A DNA stretch of 64,000 nucleotides from Artemia franciscana (GCF_032884065.1 NC_088883.1:29711355-29775354); one strand, 5' to 3'; numbered from the stretch's first letter, positions 50,139 through 62,340 are shown. Notes: generated from the letters alone by a model not told the origin. Made by a program: numbers and translations.

Positions 50139-50479
50139 CTATAAAACAATGTATAATAAAACAATATGTATAAATCTTAATTTAGAATCAAATAGTAATT
50201 TATCAAAGAATATTATAAGACAAAATAAGGACCATACTTTAAAAGTCATAAAACTGAGCCCTATGGAATGCAAGTTCTGGGTCCCTCAGACACAAACTTT
50301 AGGAGGTTATTAAGTATTTTAAATGAGAAAATTAAATTCACCCACATTTAAGATCAGAGTGATTTTTCAATTGTTAGTCACTTTGTTAGTCACTATGTTA
50401 CTGTTGGTCACCGTTAGACAGCGTTAGTTACTATGCTGGCATAAATCAGAATTTTGGCTCTGGTTCCCCTAATAAATAA

Positions 50480-51880
50480 ATAAAGAACAGTTTTTCAACT
50501 GAAAATAAGGAGTAATATTAAAGCTTAAAACGAACAGAAATTATCACTTCTATGACGGGGGTTGCCTCATTCTCAACACCTCACTCTTTATGCTAATGTT
50601 TTTTAGTATTTTTAAAAAAGCTCCTTATAGTTCTAATTAAACGACCCTTGTCTTTCAGGAGTCTTTCTTATAGAGTTGGGACAAAACTAAACTTTAGCGT
50701 AAGGAGCGAGGTGTTGAGGAGGAGAAAACCTCCTTCATATATGTAGTAATTTCTGTTCGTTTGAGTTTTAATGTTGCTCCTTATTTTCAGTTGAAATAAC
50801 TTTTTTTTTAATTTAGTAGGTTAAAAAAAAAATTAATTAAATTTCTGATCGTTTTTCAATAATTTCATGAAACCAAGCACCACCTCCATTGAAAAGTACC
50901 ATCCCAAGGAAATGTCCTCTAGACAATTCAACCCCGTTGAAAATTTGCCCATAACAATTACCCTTAACATCTCCACGCGTAAAATTGAGACGGAAGAGAG
51001 AAAGAATGGCATATAAAAACAATTTGGTCTATGAATTCTCGCTAATTCCCCAGTGTCTAATTTCCCCTGAAAGGTTCATCCCCTGGAAACTTCTCTTCGC
51101 ATGAAAAATTCCCCCTTAGAAAAGCCCTCATCGGGGAACTCCCCCCACCCTAAAATGTAAGCATGCTTCCCAGTAACAAACACCATGCGTAAACAATGGG
51201 CAAATCTCATAATTCAAAGGCCTTTCCTCTGGGGCTCTGGGCGAGGGGTCATATTATATACAAAGGAATAGTTATTCGGCCTTTCAGCTATAATGAACAA
51301 AAGGACTATCTTAAAATTTTGATCGGGCGATTTTGGGGAAAAAGGAGCGGGGGAGGGGGACGAGTTGCCCTCCAATCTTTTAGTCACTGAAAAAGAGCAT
51401 TATAACTATTTATTTCCGTCCGAATGAGCCCTCTCACGATATTCTAGGACGACTGGTTCAACACGATCACCCCTGGGGAAAAGAAGAAAAAAAACATAAT
51501 AAATAACACGCATCTGTGATCTTTCCTTTAGCAAAAAAAAAAAAAACAAATTCCACATTTTTGAAAATAGGAGTTTGAAACCTCTACAGTAGGATTTCCT
51601 GATACGTTGAGACTGACGGTGTGATTTTCATTAAGATTCTGTGACTTATAGGGGTGATTCCTCCTTTTTCAAAAATTATTCAAATATTATCAGGCTCGTA
51701 GCCGTTAATGGGTAAGACTAAGCTTAATGAAACTTGTATATTTGAAATCAGCATAATAAGCCAATTCTTTTTACATGAATATTGGTATCAAAATTCCGTT
51801 TTTTAGAATTTCGGTTACTATTGAGCCAGGTCACTCCTTAGTTACAGTTCTTTACCACGAACTATTTGATATTCCTCAGA
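50480..51880 (-). repeat. Composite foldback repeat, copy 4 (inverted: B, G-rich, X)
   Basis: The long-loop core B at 50480-50815 (AACTGAAAATAAGGAGTAAT ... ATTGCTCCTTATTTTCAGTT) is followed by C-rich sequence (AATTCCCCAGTGTCTAATTT; 51030-51150) and module X in reverse: GTCACTGAAAAAGAGCATTA, AACACGATCACCCCTGGGG, ATTCCACATTTTTGAAAATA, GGTTACTATTGAGCCAGGTC and AGAACTGTAACTAAG-like reverse ends at about 51870. So the order of modules matches copy 3 in reverse, without A. Confidence 0.85.
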
Positions 51881-52733
51881 ATTATTTGAGTGTTAAAACT
51901 GTCTGAACTCAAGAAAACTTTTTAAATGGTACATGGCGTATAAGTTAACTTTTATTTAAGAACCAATGCTAACTTTAACATACTTTTACCAAAGTGCAGC
52001 TAGAGGTTAGGACACGTATTCAGAACTATTGCTTGAGTATGGAGATAGGGAAGGAGACAGACCCTAGGCAAAGACCCTGGGCCCGTATTGTCTAGTGGAG
52101 CATCAATTCACTGTGCGACAACAGGGTAGATAAAACATCTAGGAGGGTCAAAATCCAAGAAGGAAAGGAATGTATAAGTATTGCACACAGACCCTTTGTA
52201 TTGTCTGTGTCATTATTGATATTGTCCTGTCATAATAGCGTGTGAAACAAAGATGAAAAAAATAATAAATGAAAAATAAAATCAAATAGGCGAGAAAAAT
52301 GAGGGTAGGGTCAGACAGTGGAAAAATATGAAACAAAAATAAGCAGATATTTTTACAAGGGCCTCCACCAAGTCGTCTTCAGTGCTCAGTAAAAAAGAAC
52401 AAAAAAAATGACACTCACAGGATATTTTGCTATAGTCCTAAGTTAGGACATTTTGGAAAAAATCACTCCCCTGTTACAAATCGGTTACTTTATCACACAG
52501 AGAAATGTTGCTTTTTGAAAAATTTTATCTTCTCCTCTTCAACAAATTAAAAGGCAAGCTGATCTTTCTTAAATCCCTTTTTATATCAATGTAAGTTTTT
52601 CTGACTTGACGAAAAAACTAAAAAAAAAGCAAAGAATTTAGGGGAGCACCTGTGAATCATCCAAGGATACGAAAATTCATTTTTACAGTGTAATCTGTAT
52701 TTATCTAAATTCTATCTAATATATATTTATATA
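51881..52733. other. Intron b3-c3, no gene recognised
   Basis: No coding evidence. Its end (TTTATCTAAATTCTATCTAA at about 52700) is repeated on the other side of the Helitron that follows. Confidence 0.45.
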
Positions 52734-53679
52734 CTAGCTGTTGGTATATATATACCAACCAAATATACCTAGGTATATTTATATACCTAGTTGGTGGGGC
52801 GCTTCGCAACCCCTCACCACCCCCCCCCCCCCCGCGCGCGTAAGTCGTTACGCGCCATATTAGTCACGCGCCATTGTAGCTGTGTCCCTGTGTCCCACCT
52901 GTGAATAGAGATAGATATAAATATATATTTTTAACTACGTAAAACATGCGAATATACAACATTCTTCGCTGTCCCATTGTCTGTGCATATAAATAGCATT
53001 TATATTCCCTGTGTCCCGGTCGTCATTTGTGTCCTGGTGTCCCAGTTTGTAATTTCTCTTTGAGTGTCCCGGTCGTCATTTATATTCCCTGTGTCCCAGT
53101 GTCCCGGTCGTCATTTGTGTCCCGGTGTCCCGGTCTGTATATCTTTGAGTGTTGTTTCTTTTTAGTTTTTTTTTAGTTTTTTACATTTTTTCAGGTTTTT
53201 TTTCTTCTTTATTTTTCAGCGTCACTATGAAGTACATATCGCCGAACCTTTGTTTTTTAACTTAAATCTGGTAGGCATTGATGACCTTATCCAAGTCAAA
53301 ATCCCAAACCCAATCATCATCGCTATCATTTTCAGTTTTGATATGTTTTGACTCTCGCTTTCCAGGTGGATTTTCATCTAACTGCGCGGTTTTGCGTTCT
53401 TTAGCCGCAAGCCTGTTGCGGCTTACGCTTTCTTTTCTTACTTTCTCTATCAGCAGCAAGTTTTTTGGCATAGACTTTTTGAGCAGCTTCCTCGGCTGTT
53501 GCCATTGTAGGTTCTTCAGTCATTTTACAATTAAACATTTTTCCGTGAACGCATGTCTTAAATATCTTTAATGACGTCACCGTCATAGCAAAAATGACGA
53601 CAACTAACTTCATGACGTCAGTCGACACAGAAACATGACGTCACCTGACAGACAGACAACTTATTTTTATATATATAGA
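52734..53679 (-). mobile_element. Short non-autonomous Helitron
   Basis: The 5' end on the minus strand is A/TCTATATATATAAAAATAAG (53679 downward), identical to that of the main Helitron at 13168. The 3' end is CTAG at 52734-52737. The 946-base body holds GACGTCA-rich 5' sequence, the short charged ORF and the GGGACAC minisatellite (about 52998-53140), then the usual subterminal block (GTCCCTGTGTCCCACC, GCGCCATTGTA). The usual GC hairpin near the end is replaced by a TA palindrome (GTTGGTATATATATACCAAC), and a second CTAG with a broken GC stem lies 45 bases inside. No RepHel, so it would need a partner in trans. Confidence 0.88.
53230..53628 (-). pseudogene. Second copy of the short Helitron ORF (frameshifted)
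   Basis: Reading the minus strand: MFNCKMTEEPTMATAEEAAQ, KVYAKKLAADRESKKRK, then the frame shifts within KPQQ/RNRL, and continues KERKTAQLDENPPGKRESKH, IKTENDSDDDWVWDFDLDK, VINAYQI and a stop. It is about 20 residues shorter in the middle and ends 18 residues earlier than the copy at 13335-13685. The acidic-aromatic patch is preserved. Function unknown. Confidence 0.6.
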
Positions 53680-54429
53680 TTTATCTAAAATTCTATATTT
53701 ATCTAATATATATTTATATATTTATCTAAAATTCTATTTTGACTGTAAATTCAACACTTTCATGGTGTGAAATTTTACAATATTTTTTTATGGTTTAACT
53801 TGTGCCACTTACGCAATTATGCAAGGACACAAAATTTATATGTTTTTACCGTTTTAGAGGCAGGAAAGTAGTTTTAAGGTTTTACCCGTACAAGATATAT
53901 TTTTGATTTTCATTCATTTGACTTTATTATTTTTTTTAATACTGTATCTAAAGTTCGTAGATAAAAAAGAAAGTCAACACCGTCGCACTGCAACGTCATA
54001 AAATGTCAAAAATCAACACCATAATATGCACTCAATTGTAAAAAGACCATAAAACAACCAGAAAATTGAAGGAATAGGCGGATTAACTCAAAAAAGAAAC
54101 TAAGAAAAAGCCAGGCAATGAAAATCAGTTTGAAAAGAAAAACAAAAGAACTACTAAACAACCAAAAAAAGACAGGAAAGTCAAATAAGTGTGTCTGAAC
54201 ACGCAATTAGGGCTTATACCCCATCACACATCAGTACAAAGCTCGGTAATAGCTACTAGCAAAACATTGCTACGAAATTCGTATTTTTTACATAAGCCTC
54301 ATTCCTCCCAAAAAAGCAAATCATCAGTACAAATATCGACCTGTTTTAACTTGTTGATAACTTTAGACTGAAATGCATCTTCCAATCACACTGTCCAATT
54401 CTCAAGAAAAGTATTTTTCAAATGGCTCT
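53680..54429. other. Intron b3-c3, local repeat then unremarkable DNA
   Basis: From 53680 to about 53735 TTTATCTAAAATTCTA and TATTTATCTAATATATATTT repeat, echoing the other flank of the Helitron. The rest has no supported feature. Confidence 0.5.
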
Positions 54430-55500
54430 AATGGTTCTAGAAGTTTAACCCTCAGGAAACATCCCCCCGTGTTTACCCCCAGAAAAATCTCCCACGGAAA
54501 ATCCCCCCACCCTAGCGTTTACCCCCTCCCCCGGAAAATACCTCCAAGAAAAATAACCCTGCGGAAATAGACTCCGGGAAATAACTCCCCCTGTAGAAAA
54601 TAACCCCTGAAAAATACCCTACGGAAAATATCCCTGTGTGAAATACCCCGGTAAAAAATTAAGTTTTTCAACTGAAAGTAAGGAGCGACATGAAACATTA
54701 AAACGAACAGAAATTCTATAAAAAGAGTTGCCTTCTCCTCAGGACCTTGCTCTTTACTCTAAAGGTTTTCTTATAGAGTCTTAAAACAAAGGTTATTATT
54801 CTATTTAAACGGTCATTATGTTTCAGGAATCGTTCTTAAAGAGTTTTGACAAAAGTCAAAACTGTAGTGTAAAGAGCAAGATCTCGTAGGGGGGACAAAT
54901 CCTTTCATATACTTAACATTCCCTATTCGTTTGAAGTTTTGATGTTACTCCTTACTTTCAGTTGAAAAAACTGTTTTTTTTTTTAATTTATTTAATTTCT
55001 GATCGTTTTTAAACAGTACCGAAAAATTCGGTATTCTGTGCAAGATATTCTGCATATTATGAACTAAAAATTGTTTTCTGACTTCAAACTGTCCAAATAA
55101 GTTACCCCCTCCCCCCTTGCTCCTTATGTGCAAATATACAGCCCAAATTATATATTTCTCATCTATTCTGTCACTTGTCTTTTTCTTGTCTCACGCTAAG
55201 CTGAAAGAAACTACCGAAGAAACCAGTTTGTTATTCATTTTTACACAGTGTAAACTTGAGTGAGTGGCATGCAATACGCAAGTATTTCGGAAAAAAATTC
55301 AAATAAAATTCTCAAATTTGGGAAACCTTATTTTCCACGGGTGGGGGGTATTTTCTGGGTATATTTTGAGTGGGGGGTCTTTTCCACGGGAGAAGGGGTA
55401 TTTTCCGTGGGTGAAAGGGCGATTTCCACAGGGGGTTAATCTTCGGGGGATATTTCACCCGGGGGGGGGGGTAAATGTCAGGGAGAGGCGGGAGGAAGCA
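54430..55500. repeat. Inverted C-rich/G-rich arms around a foldback core
   Basis: Left arm 54430-54650 is C-rich (AACATCCCCCCGTGTTTACC, GGAAAATACC, GGAAATAACTCC); right arm 55315-55500 is G-rich (CCACGGGTGGGGGGTATTTT, GGGGTATTTTCCGTGGG), an approximate inverse. Between them sits the long-loop core B (54658-54985; AACTGAAAGTAAGGAGCGAC to TACTCCTTACTTTCAGTT). ORFs in the arms are products of low complexity. Confidence 0.78.
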
Positions 55501-55674
55501 CCAGCCACTTTTTCAAATATAGTGTTAAAACTACACCGTTTTACCATTTTTTCCATAGACTACGTCATCAGGGTATCTTACTTTACCGTAATTATTCATT
55601 CTTCCATGTGACGCAATACTGTTAATAATGTTTTCAAAATTTATACATTCTTGTAATATCTAAGTCGAACTTAC

Positions 55675-55893
55675 CTCCCTTGATGCTGATAGGAATTTTT
55701 TTCCCAGACACTGTAATTAATTCAGCACCTTCAACAAAGTCCTCTTTCTGCAATTTCCCCTTAACAATATGATCCTTGAGCATCTTCTTTCTCAGCCACT
55801 CACTGACATAATATGGATCAGCTGCATCTTGCAACAGCCATCTTGTGATTCCAAAATTATCAGGAATGATCATTGTGAAAGAGCCATCTGTGT
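55675..55893 (-). CDS. FAS1 gene exon b3 (domain core)
   Basis: Two bases, 72 codons and one base; phase 1 at both ends. Acceptor TGTAACCTTTTTCAG precedes 55893 and a strong donor GTAAGT starts at 55674 after AAGGGAG. Protein: DGSFTMIIPDNFGITRWLLQ, DAADPYYVSEWLRKKMLKDH, IVKGKLQKEDFVEGAEL, ITVSGKKIPISIKG. FTMIIPDN is the H1-like box; LKDHIVKGKL fits the family's L-x-x-H-V-V-x-G-x-L better than b1 or b2 does. Joins exon a3 through an Asp codon and exon c3 through Asp. Most diverged of the three b exons. Confidence 0.92.
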
Positions 55894-56141
55894 CTGAAAA
55901 AGGTTACATAGAAAAAAGGTGGGATAACTTATGTTGGTTAGATAATTCAAAATGAAAAAAACACCTATTTTGGGTATTTCAGTGAAGATGTCCTTTTTAA
56001 GATTTTTTCGGATAGGCAGGAATTTTTTCCGGGGGGGGGGGGCAAAACCTTCAAAACAGCAGATATAAAGTAGCACTTTTTTATTTGGTAACTAAATAAA
56101 GGCAAAAAGCACGTATATCAGAAAATACAGATTAACTTTAT

Positions 56142-57216
56142 CTATACTTTAAATCGTAACCTTCGAGCAGAGCTAATAGCAAATTTTTCCAAAATTTCAT
56201 CGACTGATACGAGAACATCTCTGTGGACATTCAAGAGTGCCAAGCCATTCAGTCGGTCTTCACTCATCCGACTGCGAAGATACGTTTTGATCCTTTCCAT
56301 CGAAGAAAATGACCTCTCAACATATGCTGTAGACGTGGGAATGACACAAAAGATGCTCAGTAACTTGTGAATATTCGAAAATATTCCACGTTCGCACTCA
56401 GCCAAGCTCTGCACTGCTGTCTTCGGGAAAAGACTTGGTACTACTTTCAGCCACTTAGCTCGCCATAGTTCAAGCTCAGCCATCACAGCGGAGTCTGAAC
56501 TCGTTAGATCTGAGGCATATAATTTGATCAGTTCTTTAAGATCGCTACTAGACTGTTTCACAACAAAAGATGGCAGTATTCCGCTGAGGCCTTTCAGCGT
56601 GACCTTGTGCTTTGCGAATCGAGATTCAAGTGATTGTATTAGCTGATCTGCAAATGGGAGGAAAATGGAGACGCGATAGTAAAATTCTAAATGTTTTTCT
56701 GCCGGGATATCACTTGGTATTTTGAAAAGGTTCCTCTTTCGTGGCATGACAAGAGTAACTTCTAGTTCTCTGCATAGCCTAGTTGCTTCCAGAAACAGCT
56801 GATCAAACCTTCCCTCGGCACTATTTCTGATTTCTTTGAACATTTCTGTTACACTTTCGACGCACTGAATGCACATAACCATATCTATGTTTTCAGACTG
56901 CTGCAGCTTATATAGACTCAATGTATACCCAAGAAAAGAATTCATCACAATGGGGGTCACTATGTAGTCCAAGCTCAGGAAGTTGTTGAGCAGACTTCTC
57001 TTTCGACAACGTTACCGAGTCCCCGTCTGTCTCTATCTCCTCTAGGGCCTTAAAGATAGGTACAGACAACTGTTTTGAGATCTGAATAGCATCTTGTCTT
57101 TCGACCCACCTAGTTTCGCACAAGCCTTTAAGATTAAGCGCAGTACAATTTTTTAGGATAGCGCTTCGCTTTACACTAAAGCGGAAGAAATTAACTGTTT
57201 CACGAATTACCATCAT
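56142..57216 (-). pseudogene. hAT transposase remnant (C-terminal half)
   Basis: C-terminal part of a hAT-superfamily transposase of the type also seen in ZMYM1- and THAP12-like host proteins. First piece (57216-56908 in minus order): CTALNLKGLCETRWVERQDA (the C-E-T-R-W-x-E-R block) and FKALEEIE. A frameshift around 56950-56985 leads to the second piece (276 codons): FLGYTLSLYKLQQSENID, ATRLCRELEVTLVMPRKRN, YYRVSIFLPFADQLIQSLES and the dimerisation domain TSTAYVERSFSSMERIKTYL, RSRMSEDRLNGLALLNVHRD. The zinc finger and first catalytic Asp region are absent; no ends were found. One frameshift in 1.1 kb suggests a fairly young insertion. Confidence 0.88.
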
Positions 57217-60200
57217 ACAGTGCTTTTTGATCTGATCTTAACGGAAACTGCACTGTCTAATTATATACTCCTAACATTCTCTAAGCAGAATTTCCAAGTC
57301 CCTAACTAAGAAATGCGAAATTTCTGATGTTACATTGTTTATTATTATTATTTTTTTGCCAGTGTATCAAACAAGCAATCGTAGAAATTCTGGAGGAATC
57401 TCATTTCAACATGTGTTGTTAGCTCTTTAAGAGTATTGAGGCATAATTTAGAGCTGTTGCTCCCGGGACTATGGGTGCCATTGTATCCGATCTTTCAAAT
57501 ATTTTAAACAAAATGGCGATTTTAAAACGCTGATTCAGTGGAAATTGGGTATATAAGGACCCCTAAGGCACATTTGTTGTTGGTCGATCTGTTCTCCAAT
57601 CGTTTTTAGCCAGAAAAAGGAACTAGAAAAAGAGTTCGGTTGGGGACAAGAAGACTAAGCCTCAAAAGTACGTTTTAGGCTCAAGTTATGTTCATAGCGA
57701 TTTAGAACCAGTGATTAATCTATTATGTCCCACTGAAAGGGAAATTTTAGGGTTAACAGTGCAATATGGGTGCTGTGGGGGTAGTTCTTCTATTGCGAAA
57801 ACGTTGATTTTAATGAAAAACGATAGTTTACAAAATTGATCCATTAAAAGATGTACTTTCCTGAAAAGGGGGGATAAACGCCCTAATATCAAGGATAATT
57901 CTATTTTGCTGTGGAAAAACAAAACTCTCTTTACAAAAAAAAAATAACAGTACAATCGCTAATTAGGGGATTGTGGGGTTGGTTCGGACAATGTCCGAAT
58001 GCACCCCACTGTAGTTGTCCAAATCAACCCCACCTCAAAGAAAAAGCCTGAAACCTCACCTACGCCTCAGAAATTACGGATGGGGCCAAAAACCAAAATC
58101 GATCAACTTAACAAAGTCTAAGTTAAACGTGTCATGCATTAAGAAAGCTAAATGTTTATTAATATAGGCTGAATTAAATATCAAATTAAAGAAGATACAG
58201 GATGCCTTTTCTTGTTTTTTTTTTCTGTTTTTTTTCAAGTATTTCCAGAACGACTGCACGAGGGGTAACAAAACTACATACGCAAAAAATGTGCTAGATG
58301 GCATGTCTACAGTGTTTTTTTTTCTTGATTAGAAGACGGCGCTGTAGGGAGAGAAGCGCTTGTCCAGATTCACCGCGTCCGTACCAACCGCACTCTCCCC
58401 TACTTCAACCCTTAACTCCCCCGGTACGGAACTCTCTTCCGACCTGTTGGCATATATCCCATGTGTGGAACTCTTTCCACCATGTCAGTCCTTAACTCTC
58501 CAGGTACGGAACTCTTTTCCGACCTGTTGATAATTATGTATCTAATCTACATTCACTACTTTCAAAGTTTACACCAGCCCCACTCTCCTCTACTTCAAAG
58601 ACGGTAAAAAGTTAGACAGAAAATGGGTTAATAATTGGGCAGTGACTTGACCGGATAATTCCATGCTGTAAAATCACAAAAAAAGGCTTCACACATGATT
58701 CCTAATAAATGTCCTACTTTTGCCAGAAATCCCAAGAAACCATGCGGATATTAAACATTTCACAAAATTTCGGCGGAGGGGGGCGGGCCCGAAGGCCCCC
58801 CCTGCCTACGTGCCAGATCTGCTCCCTTCCCAAGATACTAAAAAATGCACTTTGCCCATTCCCTCACAATTGGGCAAATTCATGCCATTTGGTAGACATG
58901 CCGCAGGGACATCCCAAAGAAATCGAATGCAAAGCTCAACATCTTCAACCCACACAATCAACGTCTTCAAATGGCTCCTAGACAAGATGGCTTCTAACTG
59001 ACAAAATCCATTTTAATTCTGCCAAACCCGTCGATTTTATGCTATTTATTGATCAAAGTGATTGGAGAAGTTTAGATTCATGAATTTGTAAGATATTTCG
59101 GAAAATTAAAATTCGCACACAGCTGCGATATTCTTACATTTGGCCGAATAATCGTGTTTATATGCGAATAATTGTATACATGGGAATCCAAAGTCGACAC
59201 CTAGTCATGACAATGAAGGCCTTGGTTGGCTTGTCAAAATATTGACAGGCTAAGTAGAGTTGTTGACTTTAAGCCGGTAGGCCTATTGAAGAAAGAAAAC
59301 TTATTTGTTAACTCTCTACCCCCTTTTAAATTACCTGAAAAGACAATTATGAAGCAGTTTTTAGGTAAAAAAAAGATAGCCCATTGCTAGATAGAATTTT
59401 CGATTTTTTCTTTTCGACATTAGCACCAGTTTCCATTGCACCATATTATCACCAGTGGCATTAGCACGACATAAAATTCCAAGACTCCTTGTTCTTGTCT
59501 TTAAAAATGGTGGTATAAAGAAAGAATGTAACTCTTGGGGAGGAGTAGATTTATTTTTAGAAGTAACTAGTTATAGAACGCAGTTAAGGTAATTTAAGGC
59601 AATTAATTTAATCTTTAAAAGATAATTTGCAAACAGAACCAAAAAAGAAACAAGAAACAAAAAGGAACAAATAAAAAACAAAAAAGAAACAAGACAAACG
59701 GTCTTGTTAAAACCATTTCTTCGCTACGTAAGCCGGTGCTCCTTTAAATCTAAATTCTGGGTACCAGATGTCACTTTACGACCCAAAGACAACTATACTC
59801 GGGATAGCAGCTTGTTAATTATTTATTTATTGCACCCTCATCATTCACATAACATGATAAGACGAAGTAGAGGAAAAACACAAGAAAACAAAAACAAACA
59901 AAAGAGAAGCACCAAAAGAAGAAGAATAAACCATGAATTAGTAGCAATTCAAAAATTACTGCACGACATAAGGTCGTGGTATAGACATACAAAATACAAA
60001 GTTTTGAACAAGACTGAGCAAAAGAAAGAGAGAAAAAAGGACAACAAACAAAAAACATCAATAGCACAAAATAAGAAATAAGCAATTTAAAGAAAAGGCA
60101 CGGATTGCTGAAATAATACAGAATACCACTCCTGGGCAGTCATATTCACTTTTTTATTGAGTTTAGCTGCTACTTGTTACTTCTAGTAGGCTAACCTATA

Positions 60201-60639
60201 CAAACCAATATATCAATTAGATGGTGTAATAGTATTTGTTTTTATATAAGGTAGGGCAGTCCTCGATACATTCTATAAAAAATAAAATGTTTAATTCTAA
60301 TTACTTCAAAAATTTTGACTCTTGGAAGGGGGATATGGAGGTAATATGTCAACAGTGATTATTCCCTATTTTCTTCAATACATATTGTTGAGTTATTTAT
60401 CCCTTGAAAAATTTTTTAATAAGTAATGATCCAACTTGTACCCTATACACATCGAGGCACTATCATCTGATTCCCTTGAATTTAGTGATTTTTCTCAGCA
60501 CCGAAATTAGCTATCTGCATCACCGATTTAAGATACCTTTCTATTTTTTGGTTACTGAAACTAGTAAGCTGTTGCACTGATTTTAGATTTAGAGAGACTC
60601 AACCCGGGTACCGAGGAACCGAACCCAAATTTAGACAAC
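57217..60639. other. Intron a3-b3, no gene recognised
   Basis: Near 58400 and 58485 a ~45-base word is repeated (CTTAACTC-CC-GGTACGGAA, CTC-TTTCCGACCTGTTG). 59820-60090 has a purine-rich 125-codon ORF with many Lys that I take as low complexity. Nothing else supported. Confidence 0.4.
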
Positions 60640-60900
60640 TTTAGTTACATCGAAACCGGGGTTCGAGTCCTGGTATCACTGTTTATTTGGCCTGGAACTG
60701 GGGTCAAGGGTGTGACCCTGTATGCTCAGCAGGAGTTGACTCACCTTCAAATGTGTACCTGGAGGAATCTAGGGGAAACAAGGGAAGCGTTGGATAATTT
60801 GCTCCAACCACGCATTGTACTCCCGACCGAAGGCAGTGAATCAAAAGATCGTTACGTGCGCAACGCAGACCATTGGTCAGCATGCAAAAAATTTAAGTAA
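60640..60900 (+). mobile_element. SINE-like unit (tRNA-related head)
   Basis: Contains a T-arm-like CCGGGGTTCGAGTCCTGG (about 60655-60673, box B GGTTCGAGTCC) and then a body with AATGTGTACCTGGAGGAATC, TAGGGGAAACAAGGG and TGTACTCCCGACCGAAGGCA. The GTACCTGG-...-GGGGAA order parallels the SINE at 27851 (GGTACCTGGAAAAATCTGGG). No box A is convincing and no flanking duplication was found. Confidence 0.55.
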
Positions 60901-60933
60901 GAAGACAAATTTAAATTGATCATCACCACATAC

Positions 60934-61141
60934 CATCTTTTCTTATTTCATCATCCAGATCGACTGTTCTTTCTAAGTAATTTTTAAAGATGTGATAGTC
61001 TTCTTTGTCTTGTAGAGATGAATATGTTTTTTCCAAGAATGGTGAGTTTTTAAACAAATTAGAGCTGACCTTTGTTACACCAGGCTTTGGAGCATCACGG
61101 GTTGAAATGGGCTTTGCTATGAACACCGGGCCTTTACCATA
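60934..61141 (-). CDS. FAS1 gene exon a3 (linker and domain N-terminus)
   Basis: 69 codons plus one base. Acceptor CTGTTTTATTTTTAG precedes 61141; donor GTATGT starts at 60933 after AAAAGATG. Starts in phase 0 directly after exon c4 and ends in phase 1, joining exon b3 with an Asp codon. Protein: YGKGPVFIAKPISTRDAPKP, NLFKNSPFLEKTYSSLQDKE and DYHIFKNYLERTVDLDDEIR. The last stretch gives the first helices of the FAS1 domain (F-x-x-Y-L-x-x-x-x-x-L). The linker is short and not as Pro-rich as in a1. Little identity to a1 or a2 except Y-x-x-F/Y-x-x-Y-F/L, so this assignment relies on phase, order and the domain plan. Confidence 0.85.
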
Positions 61142-61384
61142 CTAAAAATAAAACAGAAAAATTTAAAACAAAAACAATAGCAAAACTTAATAAATAGAAA
61201 AGAGGAAAATAATATGGTTTACATTTTATCCACTCGAAATGAAATGTAACCAGACACCTTAGACCTGATTTTTAGCTCTGACGGTCTCAACAAAAGAATT
61301 GTAAAAATTATAGAGGCTTCGAAATAAAACCGTTTGAAACTATGCTTTTGATTAAAAATAAATCTGCGAACCAAGTATAGAATA

Positions 61385-61560
61385 TTAGAAGCTACAGTAA
61401 CGGCATTGGTCAAGTATGGTTTCGAAAGATGGGCTCTTTGGGAGACAGAGGAGAATTTGTTATATATTTCCCAGATGAAGTGTCTACTGATTATTTTGGG
61501 GACCCCTCTGGTAGAAAGGTACTTAGAGCTTAAAGATGTATTTGTCAGCTATTAGTACCC
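61385..61560 (+). pseudogene. LINE polyprotein fragment (post-RT region)
   Basis: Plus-strand frame gives TVTALVKYGFERWALWETEE, NLLYISQMKCLLIILGTP and LVERYLELKDVFVS. The pattern L-x-Y-G-x-E-x-W-A-L-x-x-x-E-E ... Q-x-x-C-L-x-I-x-L-G-T-x-x is the conserved region just after the RT domain in several animal LINEs. No start, no RT motifs; old fragment. Confidence 0.75.
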
Positions 61561-61689
61561 AGCGGCGTTTTCTTCCATTTCGATCGTAGAAGAGGAATTT
61601 TGGCCCAACAGGACTGCAAAATGCTCGAAAGTAATTCTATAAGCTTTTAAAGGGGTATTATATAGGCTCTTATAGTTATCAAAACAAAT

Positions 61690-62340
61690 GCACTTCATTA
61701 AGACAAGAGCCGTTATACACCGTATACAAAACCGTTGTTATACACCGTTTATTCAATGAATGTATAATACAAAATAAAACCTGAGCAGAATACATGAGAA
61801 TTTCTCCAATGAAGCTATGCGAACCCGTTGTTATACAGCGTTGTTAAACCGTTGTTATACAAAACCGTTGTTAAGCCGTTGTTATACATAACCGTTGTTA
61901 TGTACCGTTTATTCAATGAATGTATAATACAAAATAAAACCTGAGCAGACTACATGAGAGTTTCTCCAATGAAGCTATGAAAACCCGTTATTATACACCG
62001 TTGTTAAACCGTTGTTATACAAAACCGTTGTTATACACCGTTGCTAAGCTGTTGTTATAGAAAACCGTGGTTATACACCATTTATTCAGTGAATGTGTAA
62101 TAAGAAATAAAACCTGAGCAAGAATTTCTCCAATGAAGCTACGCAAACCCGTTGTTATACACCGTTGTTAAACCGTTGTTATATAAAACCGTTGTTGTAC
62201 ACCGTTGCTATACAAAACCGTTGTTATACATCGTTTATTCAGTGAATGTATAATACGAAATAAAACCTGAGCAGACTACATGAAAATTCTCCAATGAAGC
62301 TATACGAAACATTAATGTTTCCAAATTTACAACGGTTGTA
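61690..62340. repeat. ~160-bp tandem array with CCGTTGTTATAC subrepeats
   Basis: The block TTTATTCA-TGAATGTATAAT, AC-AAATAAAACCTGAGCAGA, CTCCAATGAAGCTATG recurs near 61748, 61910, 62081 and 62234. Between blocks, the 12-14-base word AAACCGTTGTTATACACCGT is repeated a varying number of times. So a long unit contains a short one. Confidence 0.92.

Noticed and set aside
59704-60081. 125-codon Lys-rich ORF
   Set aside because: Purine-rich low-complexity DNA with an equally long ORF on the other strand; no recognisable domain.
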